A stretch of DNA of 64,000 nt from Devosia sp. Root436 (GTDB lineage: Bacteria > Pseudomonadota > Alphaproteobacteria > Rhizobiales > Devosiaceae). Positions 34,444 to 43,305 of the stretch are shown here, piece by piece. Both the position numbers and the translations under genes were made by a program. Under the pieces are notes generated by a model. It made no database searches. It had not been told where the DNA came from and saw only the letters and a list, made by a program, of their open reading frames with translations. Positions within the stretch are counted from its first letter, which is position 1. The number at the start of each line of letters is the position of its first letter. The stretch lies in NCBI RefSeq assembly GCF_001426345.1, contig NZ_LMEM01000014.1:1-64000 (forward strand). The letters are read 5' to 3'.

Positions 34444-34477
34444 TGTAGCACGGCTGTCGTTAAAGAGCCGTGCTACA
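34444..34477 (+). terminator. Strong hairpin after tRNA-His
   Basis: TGTAGCACGGCT (34444-34455) and AGCCGTGCTACA (34466-34477) form a perfect 12-bp stem with a 10-base loop, about 30 bp after the tRNA. There is no T-run after it, so it may be a processing or weak termination structure. The rest of the 289-bp gap to the next gene shows nothing else I can support. Confidence 0.4.
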
Positions 34478-34702
34478 GGTTCTGGCTCAATTCCATTTCG
34501 GCGCCGTGGCCGGCATCGGCCTAGTATACAACTGCTGGAACCCTAGTTTTCCCTTGGACAGGCCTTCCGCCGAACCCAGTCCAGGCAGGACGGCGACGCC
34601 CCAGGCGTCCGTCAATGCAATGAAAATCCACATCGAAACGCCTATAGACCTTTTTCCTGCCTTTTGGACCTGATCGCCTGTTGCTCCGATGTGAGGCGAA
34701 AA

Positions 34703-35575
34703 ATGACGATACGCGGATATCTTTCCGGATCTGCCATAGCTTGGGCCGGCTGGCTGCTATCGCCGGTCGACTTCAAGGGGTACTGGCACGTTACCCGCAT
34801 GGCTGGTCGGGTAGCGAGCGCAACTGACTATCGGGTCATCCGAATTGGCCAGCGCAGCTGCTTCAAAATTTCACTGAGAGACCCATATTGGGCGCGGTTG
34901 GTGAGCTCATCCTATGATTACGAGCCGGAAATTGCATGGGCCTTTCGCAACTTTCGCAAAAGTAGAGAGAGCCTTGCCTTCATCGATTGCGGTGCGAATT
35001 TCGGCTACTGGAGCTTACTGGCGCGAGAAATATACCCGAAGGCCGACGTCATCTCTGTCGAGGCCAACCCGGATACTTTTGAGAAGCTGGAGGAAAATCT
35101 GGCAATAAACAAATCACCAGCGATAGCCATCAATGCCGCTGTCTATGACAAAGCCGGCGAGATTGTCATGATCGAGACGCATGACGACAATCACGCGGGT
35201 TCTCATATCGGTGTCGCCGGTGAATCACCGATTGCGACAACCACAATCGACGACCTCGTCAAAAAACACTGCCGCCATGCGCAGACTGTCATCGTCAAGC
35301 TCGATGTCGAAGGGGTGGAAATGGAGGCGATGCGCGGCGCAACCGACGTGATCGCCGCGCGCGATGTTGCGTTCCTTTACGAAGACCATGGCAGCGACCC
35401 CCACAGTGTGACAACGGGATGCGTCATCGAAGAGCTTGGCCTGCGGGTCTATTTCGTCGACAGGGACGGCTTTCGCCCCGTGGCATCTGCGAAGGAAGCA
35501 TCAGCGCTCAAGACCAACCCAAAATACGGGTACAACTTCGTCGCACTGAGCCCTCGCTGCACGATGATCACGTGA
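34703..35575 (+). CDS. FkbM-family methyltransferase
   Basis: This 290-residue protein carries an S-adenosylmethionine fold of the FkbM type. Motif I is FIDCGANFGYWSLLAREI, with DVISVEANPDTFEKLEENL after it, then VIVKLDVEGVEMEAMRGA. The ATG at 34703 has GTGAGG six bases upstream. FkbM enzymes O-methylate sugars or other small hydroxyl compounds, and the acceptor is unknown. The codon choice is less GC-biased than in its neighbours, and it stands alone downstream of a tRNA gene. That fits horizontal acquisition, although no attachment repeat was found. Confidence 0.87.
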   Translation: MTIRGYLSGSAIAWAGWLLSPVDFKGYWHVTRMAGRVASATDYRVIRIGQRSCFKISLRDPYWARLVSSSYDYEPEIAWAFRNFRKSRESLAFIDCGANFGYWSLLAREIYPKADVISVEANPDTFEKLEENLAINKSPAIAINAAVYDKAGEIVMIETHDDNHAGSHIGVAGESPIATTTIDDLVKKHCRHAQTVIVKLDVEGVEMEAMRGATDVIAARDVAFLYEDHGSDPHSVTTGCVIEELGLRVYFVDRDGFRPVASAKEASALKTNPKYGYNFVALSPRCTMIT

Positions 35576-35599
35576 GCTAGATAGCCTGCCCGAAATGCC

Positions 35600-37441
35600 C
35601 TAAAGCGCCAGCCGCAATTGCGCCAGCTGGTTCGCGATCTGCGTAAACACGTCGATCAGGTCGCTTGGGTCCTCGGGGAAGAAATAATAGCCGTCACCCG
35701 AAGAGCAGGATTCGAGCATGTCGCGCGTGGCCTGGCTGGGGGGATTGAGGCCGATCGTATAGACGCGGATGCCCTCGGCCTTGGCATTGTTGCAGGTGGC
35801 GACGGTCTTCTCGTCCATCGTCTCGGACATATCCGCCTTGCTGTTGTGGGCGTTGTATTCGTTCTCGTTGCCGATGATGCCATCGGTGTCCGGCAGGCGG
35901 CCATCCTTGCGGAAACCCCAGGAATAATAGATGCCCGTGCCGTTCCAGGTGTCGCTGTAGCTGCGATAGTCCGGTTCGTTGAAGCCGTCGGTCATGAGGA
36001 TCATGACTTTCGATACCGCCCCTGACGAATAGGGCGCCGCCTGCGTCAGCGGCTCGGTGCTCGAAAGGGCGTGATAGCCCCATATCGCGCCTTGCTGGAT
36101 ATTGGTCCCGCCATCCGCATTCATGGCATTGATACGGGCCAGCACGTTGTCGACATTGTCGGTCAGCGGCAGCACCGAGATCGAGGGACAATAGGCGTTT
36201 GGGCCCGAATTCTTGCTGTCTGATACGGTCACGCCATTATACTTGCACAGCCGTTCCTGCAGTTCTTGCTGAGTCAGCAGGCTGTAGGTGGTGGTCGTCG
36301 TCAGCGTGGTGCCGGATTGGTCCGTGTTGGGGCCGCTCAGGACAACGCCATTCGCCGGGACGCAGGAGGCCGCGGGCGTCGTCGTGGTCGATCCGACCTT
36401 CTTGGTATAGGTACTCGTAGTGGCCCCCGAACAGGTCCATCCACTCCACCAGGAATAGCTGCAATTCTTGCGCACCGTCTTTTCGGTGCAGGTTTTGACC
36501 TGGCATGTGCCGCCGGTGTCGCTCAGGTAGCTGTTGTAGTTTCCGCTCGCCGTATCGGGCGAGAACATCGGCGTGAACAGCGCCGCGGTGGTCGTGGGCG
36601 GCGTGTCGTCCGTATCGTGGGGCGCCCGCCTGGCCTCGACACATCCCCGCCACGACGTGCCCGTCTGCGTGAACAGCGTCTTGCGGTTGACCGGGCCTGC
36701 AAAGGGCGTCGAAGCATTGTCGTCGCTGTCGAAATTCAGCTGCGAGATGCTGTTCTGCCCGGTCCAGTCGAGCCAGGTGGCGTTTGAAAATTGCGTACCG
36801 ATATTCACCATCATGGTGAAAGGGACGATGCCGATCTTCACATTGTCCTGGGCTTCGGCGTCATCTGCTTCGTCGCAATCTTCATCGACCTCGCCGTAGA
36901 ACATGATCCGCGTCGCGCAACGCGCCGCTTCCTTGAGATAGCTCATGCGGTTGTAGCTGGCCATGGAGCCCGAATTGTCCAGCACCATGGCCACTTCGAG
37001 CTTGAGCATCTTGCGTGTCGCCTTCGCCTGCACGGACGCGCTCAGCGCTGGAACGCCCACCAGCGACACGAACATGGTCGGCATGGTGAATTCGGCATGC
37101 AGATAAAGCGAGCCATCGGGGACGCTGGTTTCGATCCCATCGACCCTGGCGTCGATGCGGGCGTCGCCGATCCGGTCAAGCACGATGGCCTCGGCCTGCG
37201 CGCGCACCGTCTCCTCGTTGTAGCTCGCCTTGAAAATCTGCGGCTGCAGCGCCAGCGCCGCGGCATCGAGGGCGACCTGTGCGCGGCTTCTTGCCTGCTG
37301 CAGCGCCACATAGTCCACGCCCGCGCCGCCCAGCGCGATCAGCACGATGGCCATGAGGCCGAACAATACGGCGAACACGCCGCTTTCATCACGCCCGAAA
37401 CGGCCGACCAGTGCTAGGAATCGATACATGACGCGGGGCAC
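35600..37441 (-). CDS. Tad-like / VWA-domain envelope protein
   Basis: This 613-residue protein begins with a TadE/TadG-type N-terminal segment (DESGVFAVLFGLMAIVLIAL membrane helix, then VALDAAALAL) and continues into a von Willebrand A domain. The MIDAS motif is DNSGS at residues 155-159, and a GTNIQQGAIWG segment falls within the fold. Between these lies a Cys- and Thr-rich insert near the middle with about six Cys. It is likely exported and held at the inner membrane. The start is GTG at 37441 or ATG at 37429. Tad pilus genes are not adjacent, so its partner is not visible. Confidence 0.85.
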   Translation of the reverse strand: MPRVMYRFLALVGRFGRDESGVFAVLFGLMAIVLIALGGAGVDYVALQQARSRAQVALDAAALALQPQIFKASYNEETVRAQAEAIVLDRIGDARIDARVDGIETSVPDGSLYLHAEFTMPTMFVSLVGVPALSASVQAKATRKMLKLEVAMVLDNSGSMASYNRMSYLKEAARCATRIMFYGEVDEDCDEADDAEAQDNVKIGIVPFTMMVNIGTQFSNATWLDWTGQNSISQLNFDSDDNASTPFAGPVNRKTLFTQTGTSWRGCVEARRAPHDTDDTPPTTTAALFTPMFSPDTASGNYNSYLSDTGGTCQVKTCTEKTVRKNCSYSWWSGWTCSGATTSTYTKKVGSTTTTPAASCVPANGVVLSGPNTDQSGTTLTTTTTYSLLTQQELQERLCKYNGVTVSDSKNSGPNAYCPSISVLPLTDNVDNVLARINAMNADGGTNIQQGAIWGYHALSSTEPLTQAAPYSSGAVSKVMILMTDGFNEPDYRSYSDTWNGTGIYYSWGFRKDGRLPDTDGIIGNENEYNAHNSKADMSETMDEKTVATCNNAKAEGIRVYTIGLNPPSQATRDMLESCSSGDGYYFFPEDPSDLIDVFTQIANQLAQLRLAL

Positions 37442-37494
37442 TCATGGGTTCTCCGCCCCTTGCGAGGCACCCCGACTGTCGTGGAAAATCCTTA

Positions 37495-38118
37495 TTAAAG
37501 GACCACCACCTTCGTATAAAGTTGGACGCGTTCGTAGAGATCGATCACATCTGCGTTGGTCATGCGGATGCAGCCCGACGATACATTCTGCCCGATGCTC
37601 CAAGGCTCGGTGGTGCCGTGGATGCGATAAAGCGTCGAGCCGATATAGAGCGCCCGTGCGCCCAGCGGGTTGTTCGGGCCGCCTTCCATGTGGCGCGGCA
37701 GTTCGGGCCGGCGCTTCAGCATTTCGGCCGGCGGCGTCCAGCCCGGCCACTCGGCCTTGCGGGTGATCTGGTGCGTGCCGCTCCATTCGAAGCCGTCCTT
37801 GGCGACACCGATGCCGTAGCGCAGCGCCCGGCCGCCCCCGAGCACGAAGTAGAGGAAATGCGCCTGGGTATCGACGACGAGGGTGCCGCTGCGCTCGCTG
37901 GTGGAATATTGCACCACCTGCCGCAGATAGATCGGGTTGACCTGCATGTTGGCCTGCAGCGCCAGGGCGTGTCGCGGCGTGCCTTGGGTGATGGTGATGC
38001 CCGGCGGCGGGGCGAAGCGCCAGCCCGGCTGCAGCCCGGCCGCCTGGACCGGCAACAGCGTCGATAGCGAAACCAGCAATGCCAGCAAGCTCTTGCCGAC
38101 GGTCTTCATCCCGATCAT
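37495..38118 (-). CDS. L,D-transpeptidase (YkuD family)
   Basis: This 207-residue periplasmic enzyme has a signal peptide (SLLALLVSLSTLLPVQAA) and a YkuD catalytic domain. His167 lies in YRIHGT and the catalytic Cys183 in the motif NVSSGCIRM. Such enzymes form 3-3 cross-links in peptidoglycan or attach proteins to it. The start at 38118 has only a weak ribosome site. A longer reading from 38220 hides the signal peptide and is rejected. Confidence 0.92.
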   Translation of the reverse strand: MIGMKTVGKSLLALLVSLSTLLPVQAAGLQPGWRFAPPPGITITQGTPRHALALQANMQVNPIYLRQVVQYSTSERSGTLVVDTQAHFLYFVLGGGRALRYGIGVAKDGFEWSGTHQITRKAEWPGWTPPAEMLKRRPELPRHMEGGPNNPLGARALYIGSTLYRIHGTTEPWSIGQNVSSGCIRMTNADVIDLYERVQLYTKVVVL

Positions 38119-38257
38119 GGCAGCATCCACATTCCGCCGGCGAGATGCCGGCTTGGGCTGCAACACTGGGGCAAAATGGCCAATATGCCGTGAACCGGTA
38201 TGGTTAAGCCATTGATCCAACTGTTGGTTAGCGGAATCTGAAAGACTGCGACGCGCT

Positions 38258-38707
38258 TTAGAGGAACACCGCGTCGCTGCCGGCGACCCGCGCCGCGTCG
38301 CCCAGCACCCGGCCCAAGGCGGTCCCCAACTGGTCGGTCGAAAACGGCTTCACCAGCACTTCATTGACACCCAGCTGCCGGGCACGGGCGATATTTTCCC
38401 GGCTGGCATAGGCCGTCATAAGGATCACCGGCGTCTGCGAGGCCGCGCCGAACCGTGGGTCGCGCAGCATGGTCATTACGCCCGCGCCGCTGACATCGGG
38501 CATGTACCAGTCTATCAGCACAAGATCGAATGGTTCGCTCATCAGGGCGAGGATCGCTGCGGCGCCGCCATCGGCCTCCACCACTTCGCCGACGCCCAGC
38601 TTCTTGAGGCCGGCCGCCGAAATGGCGCGCGCATAGGCATTGTCGTCCGTTACCAGAGCTCGCAAGCGTCCCGGAATGATCACGGCAAGCGTCCTTGAAA
38701 ACTGCAC
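38258..38707 (-). CDS. Single-domain response regulator
   Basis: This 149-residue receiver has no output domain. The acidic pair is Asp21-Asp22 (VTDDNAY), the phospho-acceptor is Asp66 (LIDWYMPD), and the conserved Thr and Lys are in ILMTAYAS and VLVKPF. Stand-alone receivers of this kind act as phosphate relays or bind a partner, as with DivK or CpdR in alphaproteobacteria. No kinase is adjacent. It is divergent from tag. Confidence 0.92.
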   Translation of the reverse strand: MQFSRTLAVIIPGRLRALVTDDNAYARAISAAGLKKLGVGEVVEADGGAAAILALMSEPFDLVLIDWYMPDVSGAGVMTMLRDPRFGAASQTPVILMTAYASRENIARARQLGVNEVLVKPFSTDQLGTALGRVLGDAARVAGSDAVFL

Positions 38708-38830
38708 CGCTTCAAGCCACGGCGGCTGGTCGTCTCAAAGTCTTTCGTCAAATATGTATTGCCGCGATTCCAATCGGATGAGCGGCGCTCTAAGCAATTC
38801 TACGTCCTCGATAGTGAAAGTGTGTTGCCC

Positions 38831-39457
38831 ATGTCAATTGAGTCGGTCGCCGATGGCCTGCCGCGCTGCCCCTGGGCCGGCGACGATGCGCTCTACCGCC
38901 ACTATCACGATCGCGAATGGGGCCGCCCGGTCACCTCGGACACGCGGCTGTTCGAGAAGATTTGCCTCGAAGGCTTCCAGTCGGGCCTGTCCTGGATCAC
39001 CATCCTGCGCAAGCGCGAACGCTTCCGCGAGGTCTTCCACGGCTTCGACATCGCCAAGGTAGCGGCCATGGATGAAACCGATATCGAGCGCCTGTTGCTC
39101 GATCCCGGTATCATCCGCCATCGCGGCAAGATCGCCGCCACCATCAACAATGCCCGCCGCACCATCGCCATCCAGCGCGAATTCGGCTCGCTCGCCGCCT
39201 ATGTCTGGCGCTTCGAGACCCGGCCGGAGCATCGTCCCGATGACCTGAGCTGGGAGAACCTGCGCCGCCTCGCGCAGACCGAGGCCTCCATCCGCCTCAG
39301 CAAGGATTTGCGCAAGCGCGGCTTCAATTTCGTCGGCCCCACCACCTGCTACGCCTTCATGCAGGCCATGGGCCTGGTCAACGACCATATCGAGGGTTGC
39401 TTCTGCCGCGGCGAGGTCGAGGCCGAACGTAACGCACTGGTGCGCCCAACGCGCTAG
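38831..39457 (+). CDS. tag: DNA-3-methyladenine glycosylase I
   Basis: Tag excises 3-methyladenine from alkylated DNA as the first step of base-excision repair. The 208-residue product has the N-terminal zinc-ligand pattern CPWAGDDALYRHYHDREWG, the helix-hairpin-helix region FEKICLEGFQSGLSWITIL, and the second zinc pair in NDHIEGC. The ATG at 38831 begins the conserved part. A reading from 38759 adds an unlikely extension. Confidence 0.95.
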   Translation: MSIESVADGLPRCPWAGDDALYRHYHDREWGRPVTSDTRLFEKICLEGFQSGLSWITILRKRERFREVFHGFDIAKVAAMDETDIERLLLDPGIIRHRGKIAATINNARRTIAIQREFGSLAAYVWRFETRPEHRPDDLSWENLRRLAQTEASIRLSKDLRKRGFNFVGPTTCYAFMQAMGLVNDHIEGCFCRGEVEAERNALVRPTR

Positions 39458-39800
39458 CCTGTTGCTTTCGCGCAACAATTCGACCCGTGTGCGACAACCC
39501 GCCACATCATCGCTTGCGGATCACGAAATCGCGAGCTAGAAGCCAATCGTCCACCAACACCAGCCCAAGAGGAGGCAACTGCATGACCACTGTATTTGAA
39601 CTCCGCCAGGGGCCAATTGCGCGACATCACCACCAGGCCTGACGCCCGGTCTTTGTCGCCCTCGGCGCGCTTCGTGCCTTCGGACACTCCTAGCCTTCCC
39701 ATCGTGATGTTCTGATCCGGGTCGCCCCGCGTCCGGATTCCGCTTCATCCACCCAACCCAACAGAGGCCGGTCCGCGTTCTGACGCGCCCGGAAGCCATC
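39458..39800. other. 343-bp gap without a convincing gene
   Basis: Frames on the minus strand are open here (39454-39702, 39536-39802), but the translations are low-complexity and resemble nothing I recognise. No tRNA, clear terminator or family A-E repeat is seen. It probably contains the promoter of the DUF1127 gene. Confidence 0.4.
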
Positions 39801-40061
39801 ATGTCTTACAATACCCTGCCCGAGGGCAGCATCGTTCTGCGCCTTGAATTCTCCATCGCCGATGCCGTGCATCAGCGTGGCCTGCTTGCCGTCATCGCCA
39901 CGGCGATCAGTGCCTGGTGGAACCGTCCGCGGCTGCCGGACAACCTGCCGGCCCATCTTCGGGCCGATCTCGGCCTGCCGCCCGATTCAATCGGCGCCCA
40001 TTGGCTGGACGTTTCGCCCAATCCCCGCTTTCCGGACCCGTTGCGGAGACCAGGAATGTAA
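39801..40061 (+). CDS. DUF1127-like small protein
   Basis: This is an 86-residue protein. The pattern ISAWWNRPRLPDNLPAHLR followed by ADLGLPPDSI matches the short DUF1127 motif (WWRRRR...L..LD...L.D.GL), extended here at both ends. Small DUF1127 proteins in alphaproteobacteria are linked to RNA turnover and stress growth, and this one is an outlying member. It stands alone, 300 bp before hisS with a repeat pair between. Confidence 0.6.
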   Translation: MSYNTLPEGSIVLRLEFSIADAVHQRGLLAVIATAISAWWNRPRLPDNLPAHLRADLGLPPDSIGAHWLDVSPNPRFPDPLRRPGM

Positions 40062-40124
40062 GGGCAGGGGAGACCGGGTCTTGCCCTGCTTCCCTCCCTG
40101 TCGGCTACCAATCCATCAGTCTGT

Positions 40125-40266
40125 GTCCCTCCCCCTTGTGGGGAGGGAGAGCGAGATAGGACTTAGCCCTTGCTAAGTCCGTGATCGAGCCGGGTGGGGG
40201 TATGGTCCCGCAAACCGGTGCGTGTGACACCCCCACCCTTGGTCCCTCCCCACAAGGGGGAGGGAG
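40125..40266. repeat. Palindromic repeat pair, family A (copy 5)
   Basis: CCCTCCCCCTTGTGGGGAGG and CCTCCCCACAAGGGGGAGGG face each other, with GGGTGGGGGT and ACCCCCACCC inside, plus GGACTTAGC and GCTAAGTCC in the middle as an extra inverted pair. It occupies most of the 298-bp gap before hisS. This is a variant with TTGTG in place of TTGAG at the hairpin tip. Confidence 0.78.
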
Positions 40267-40359
40267 ACGACTGCCGATTCAGCGCGACCGATGCCCCACC
40301 CACCTGTTGTCTCAACCACCCCGATCCGCTAACAACGGCGCAACTCCGAGGCTGCCTAG

Positions 40360-41856
40360 ATGACCGAAAAGACCAGACTGATCGCCCCGCGCCTGCCGCG
40401 CGGCTTCGAGGATCGCACGCCCGGCGAAATCGCCGCGGTGGGCGCCATGATCGACAAGATCAGGAAAGTCTACGAGCGCTATGGCTTCGATCCGGTCGAA
40501 ACTCCGCTGTTTGAATATACCGAGACCCTGGGAAAATTCCTGCCCGATACCGACCGGCCCAATGCCGGCGTCTTCTCCCTGCAAGATGATGACGAGCAGT
40601 GGATGAGCCTGCGCTACGATCTCACCGCGCCGCTCGCCCGCTATTTCGCCGAAAATTTCGAGACCCTGCCCAAGCCCTACCGCTCCTATCGGCAAGGCTA
40701 CGTCTTCCGCAACGAAAAGCCCGGCCCCGGCCGCTTCCGCCAGTTCATGCAGTTCGACGCCGACACCGTCGGGGCAGGGGGCCCGGAAGCCGACGCCGAA
40801 ATGTGCATGATGATGGCCGACGTCATGGATGCGCTGGGGCTCGCGGGGAAGTACGTCGTTCGTGTGAACAACCGCAAGGTGTTGGACGGCGTCCTCGCCA
40901 CGGCGGGCGTCACGTCAGACGAACAGAAGCTCACCGTGCTTCGCGCCATCGACAAGCTCGACAAGTTCGGTACCGAAGGCGTCAAGCTCCTGCTCGGCGC
41001 CGGCCGCAAGGACGAAAGCGGCGATTTCACCAAGGGCGCCGGCCTCACCCCGGCCCAGATCGAACCCATCCTCGCCTATGTCGATAGCGGCATGCCCGCC
41101 TCCGGCGTGGAGCGCGGCAGCAATGCCCATGTCGTTGCAACCATCAACACTTTGGCCGGCCTCATCGGTGGGTCCGAAACCGGTCTTGCCGGTGTGCAGG
41201 AACTGGCTTCCATCTTCGGCCTCGTCAGCGCTGCCGGCTTCGGTGGTCGCGTCATTCTCGACCCCTCCGTCGTCCGCGGCCTCGAATATTACACCGGCCC
41301 GGTCTTCGAGATTGAACTGACCTTCAAGGTGCAGAACGAAAAGGGCCAGGACGTGGTGTTTGGTTCCGTCGGCGGCGGTGGCCGTTATGACGGCCTCGTT
41401 TCCCGCTTCCGTCGCGAGCCGGTGCCCGCCACCGGCTTTTCCATCGGCGTCTCGCGTCTCGCCAATGCGCTGAAGCTCACCGGCAATCTCGGCGCCACCG
41501 AGCCCGCGGGCCCCGTCGTCGTCCTCGTCATGGACAAGGATCAGACCGCCTCCTACCAGGCCATGGTTTCCGAACTCCGCAATGCCGGCATCCGCGCCGA
41601 AATGTTCCTCGGCAACACCAAGAATTTCGGCAAGCAGGTCGCCTATGCCGACAAGCGCAATTCGCCCATCGTCGTCATCGAGGGTAGCCAGGAACGCGAG
41701 CAGGGCGTCCTCCAGATCAAGGACCTGATCGCGGGCAAGCAGGCCGCGGCCGCCATCTCGGACAATGCCGAATGGAAAGCCGCGCGCCCGGGTCAGTTCG
41801 AGATCAAGCGGGATGACTTGGTCCGCGCCGTGCAGAAGCTGCTGAGCGAGCAATGA
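40360..41856 (+). CDS. hisS: Histidyl-tRNA synthetase (divergent alphaproteobacterial type)
   Basis: HisRS charges tRNA-His with histidine. At 498 residues it is longer than the ~420 of common HisRS. Motif 2 is [18 protein letters not shown], the histidine-binding motifs are [14 protein letters not shown] and [12 protein letters not shown], and an anticodon-binding domain closes the protein ([17 protein letters not shown]). LEYY replaces the common LDYY. The length and these changes fit the clade that charges tRNA-His lacking G-1, as is found here at 34337. It is followed by hisZ and hisG. Confidence 0.96.
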   Translation: MTEKTRLIAPRLPRGFEDRTPGEIAAVGAMIDKIRKVYERYGFDPVETPLFEYTETLGKFLPDTDRPNAGVFSLQDDDEQWMSLRYDLTAPLARYFAENFETLPKPYRSYRQGYVFRNEKPGPGRFRQFMQFDADTVGAGGPEADAEMCMMMADVMDALGLAGKYVVRVNNRKVLDGVLATAGVTSDEQKLTVLRAIDKLDKFGTEGVKLLLGAGRKDESGDFTKGAGLTPAQIEPILAYVDSGMPASGVERGSNAHVVATINTLAGLIGGSETGLAGVQELASIFGLVSAAGFGGRVILDPSVVRGLEYYTGPVFEIELTFKVQNEKGQDVVFGSVGGGGRYDGLVSRFRREPVPATGFSIGVSRLANALKLTGNLGATEPAGPVVVLVMDKDQTASYQAMVSELRNAGIRAEMFLGNTKNFGKQVAYADKRNSPIVVIEGSQEREQGVLQIKDLIAGKQAAAAISDNAEWKAARPGQFEIKRDDLVRAVQKLLSEQ

Positions 41857-41881
41857 TGCTCCTGACCCTCCCCACCCACAA

Positions 41882-42002
41882 TGTCACCCCGGCGAAGGCC
41901 GGGGCCCATCCCGAGATATATCCGCTGCCGCAAGGTGGACGTTCGGACCATGGCGGATGGGGAGCCATCTCAGGATGGATCCCGGCCTTCGCCGGGATGA
42001 CA
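41882..42002. repeat. Palindromic element, family C (copy 1)
   Basis: TGTCACCCCGGCGAAGGCC at the left and GGCCTTCGCCGGGATGACA at the right form an inverted pair about 120 bp apart. The inner CTGCCGCAAGGTGGAC block recurs in the partial copy at 50053-50125. It fills the hisS-hisZ gap. Peptide readings of this element (VIPAKAGIHPEM type) are common in high-GC proteobacteria. Confidence 0.75.
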
Positions 42003-42037
42003 CCGCGTTTGTGGAGAATGCAGGGGAGCGTGCCCCG

Positions 42038-43102
42038 ATGACCAGCCCCGCCCTCCGCCGCGCCAATCTTGAATCCCTGGTCGAAGCCCAGGGCGCCTGC
42101 CGTGCCACGCCGCCTTTGCTGCTCTCGGCCGATCCCTATTTCGACCTGGCCGGCGAGGAATTCGGCCGACGCTTGCTGCTGACCACGGACACGACGGGCG
42201 CAGAATATTGCCTGCGTCCCGATTTCACCCTGCCCATCGTCAAATCCTATATCGACGACGGCGTCGGCGAACCCGCGGCCTTCTCCTATATGGGCCCCAT
42301 CTTCCGCCAGCGCGAAACCGGCCCGGCCGAATTCGACCAGGCCGGCATCGAACTGCTGGCCCAGCCCGATGGCGATGTGGCGCTCGATCAGGTGCTGACC
42401 TTCGCCCGCGCCGCCCTCTCCATCTTCGGCGTCGCCCCCGATATCCGCCTCGGCGGCGTCGGACTCTTCGAAGCCCTGCTGGTGCAGGCCGACATGCCCG
42501 ACGCCTGGCGCCCGCGCATCCGCAATCGCTTCGGCCACACCGAAGCGCTCGATCGCCTGCTGGCCCGCCTCGAAGCTGCCCCCGATGCACCGCGCGAAAA
42601 GCAGCCGAGCCGCAAGGCCTTGGTCGCCGATATCACCGAACAGATGGTGGCATCAGGCCTCAGCTTGTCGGAAAGCCGCTCCCCCGAGGAAATTGCCGAC
42701 CGCTACCTCGAACAGCAGGCGCTCGACGCCGCCCAGGTGCCGCCCGCCACGCTGAAGCTCCTGCGGGAATACCTCGCCATTTCCGGCCCGGTGCTCCAGG
42801 CGCTGACCCGGATCGAGGCTCTGGCCGCGCGGCACAAGCTGATGCTCGGTGCGCCCATTCGTACGATCAGGCGCCACCTCGATAGACTGGGTGAAGCCCG
42901 CGTCACCTTCGATGCCGGCTTCTCGCCGCGCCTCGATTATTACACCGGCATCGTCTTCGAAATGACCGGTCCCAGCGGCGATATCCTGGCCTCCGGCGGC
43001 CAGTATGATCGCCTGCTCGAACGTCTCGGCGCCACCGCCCCCATCGCCGCCTCCGGCTGTTCCGTCTGGGTCGATCGGCTTGAAGCGGAGGTCACCTCAT
43101 GA
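42038..43102 (+). CDS. hisZ: ATP phosphoribosyltransferase regulatory subunit
   Basis: HisZ is a HisRS-like protein without tRNA charging activity that binds short HisG and gives histidine feedback control. The 354-residue product has HisRS-like motifs (LRPDFTLPIVKSYID, GPIFRQRETGPAEFDQAG, RLDYYTGIVFEM, ASGGQYDRLLERLG) but no anticodon domain. The ATG at 42038 follows AGGGGAG. The upstream reading from 41957 comes from the repeat and is rejected. The original hisG ribosome site (GGAGGT, 43087-43092) is inside its 3' end. Confidence 0.95.
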   Translation: MTSPALRRANLESLVEAQGACRATPPLLLSADPYFDLAGEEFGRRLLLTTDTTGAEYCLRPDFTLPIVKSYIDDGVGEPAAFSYMGPIFRQRETGPAEFDQAGIELLAQPDGDVALDQVLTFARAALSIFGVAPDIRLGGVGLFEALLVQADMPDAWRPRIRNRFGHTEALDRLLARLEAAPDAPREKQPSRKALVADITEQMVASGLSLSESRSPEEIADRYLEQQALDAAQVPPATLKLLREYLAISGPVLQALTRIEALAARHKLMLGAPIRTIRRHLDRLGEARVTFDAGFSPRLDYYTGIVFEMTGPSGDILASGGQYDRLLERLGATAPIAASGCSVWVDRLEAEVTS

Positions 43103-43305
43103 CCGGGTTCTTTCTTACCTCGCCCCTGAGGGGAGAGGTCGGCGCGCAGCGCAGGGTGAGGGGTTCAGTCTCAGTGCTTTTACCGAGGGGCCTTCACCCC
43201 TCACCCCAGCTTTGCCAGGTCGCTGCGCTCCCGGCGTCGCTCCCCTCTCCCCTGAGGGGCGAGGGGACGATAGAGCCTCGCGGTTCCAACGGAGCCATCC
43301 CATGA
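43099..43305 (+). CDS. Short relay ORF between hisZ and hisG
   Basis: This open frame of 68 codons starts at an ATG overlapping the hisZ stop (ATGA, 43099-43102), with GGAGGT six bases upstream. It ends at a TGA that overlaps the hisG ATG (43302-43305). Its translation is repeat-derived, reading LTSPLRGEVGAQRRVRG and similar, so it is not a conserved protein. Its value may lie in carrying ribosomes from hisZ to hisG across the inserted repeat. Translation is inferred. Confidence 0.35.
   Translation: MTGFFLTSPLRGEVGAQRRVRGSVSVLLPRGLHPSPQLCQVAALPASLPSPLRGEGTIEPRGSNGAIP
43107..43301. repeat. Palindromic repeat pair, family A (copy 6), flanked by ATGACCGG
   Basis: CTCGCCCCTGAGGGGAGAGG and CCCTCTCCCCTGAGGGGCGAGG face each other. 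The 8-mer ATGACCGG occurs at both borders (43099-43106 and 43302-43309). Each border copy includes a start codon, the first that of the relay ORF and the second that of hisG. This looks like an insertion with target duplication. Confidence 0.75.

Noticed and set aside
34337..35600. tRNA-His as an attachment site of an integrated island
   Set aside because: No copy of the tRNA 3' end and no integrase was found downstream to at least 35600. Only the composition of the next gene hints at transfer.
39454..39802. Two small minus-strand genes in the gap after tag
   Set aside because: No ribosome sites, no family similarity, and the two frames overlap each other.
43099..43305. A functional conserved protein encoded by the hisZ-hisG relay ORF
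   Set aside because: The sequence is the repeat translated. A positional role in coupling is proposed instead.
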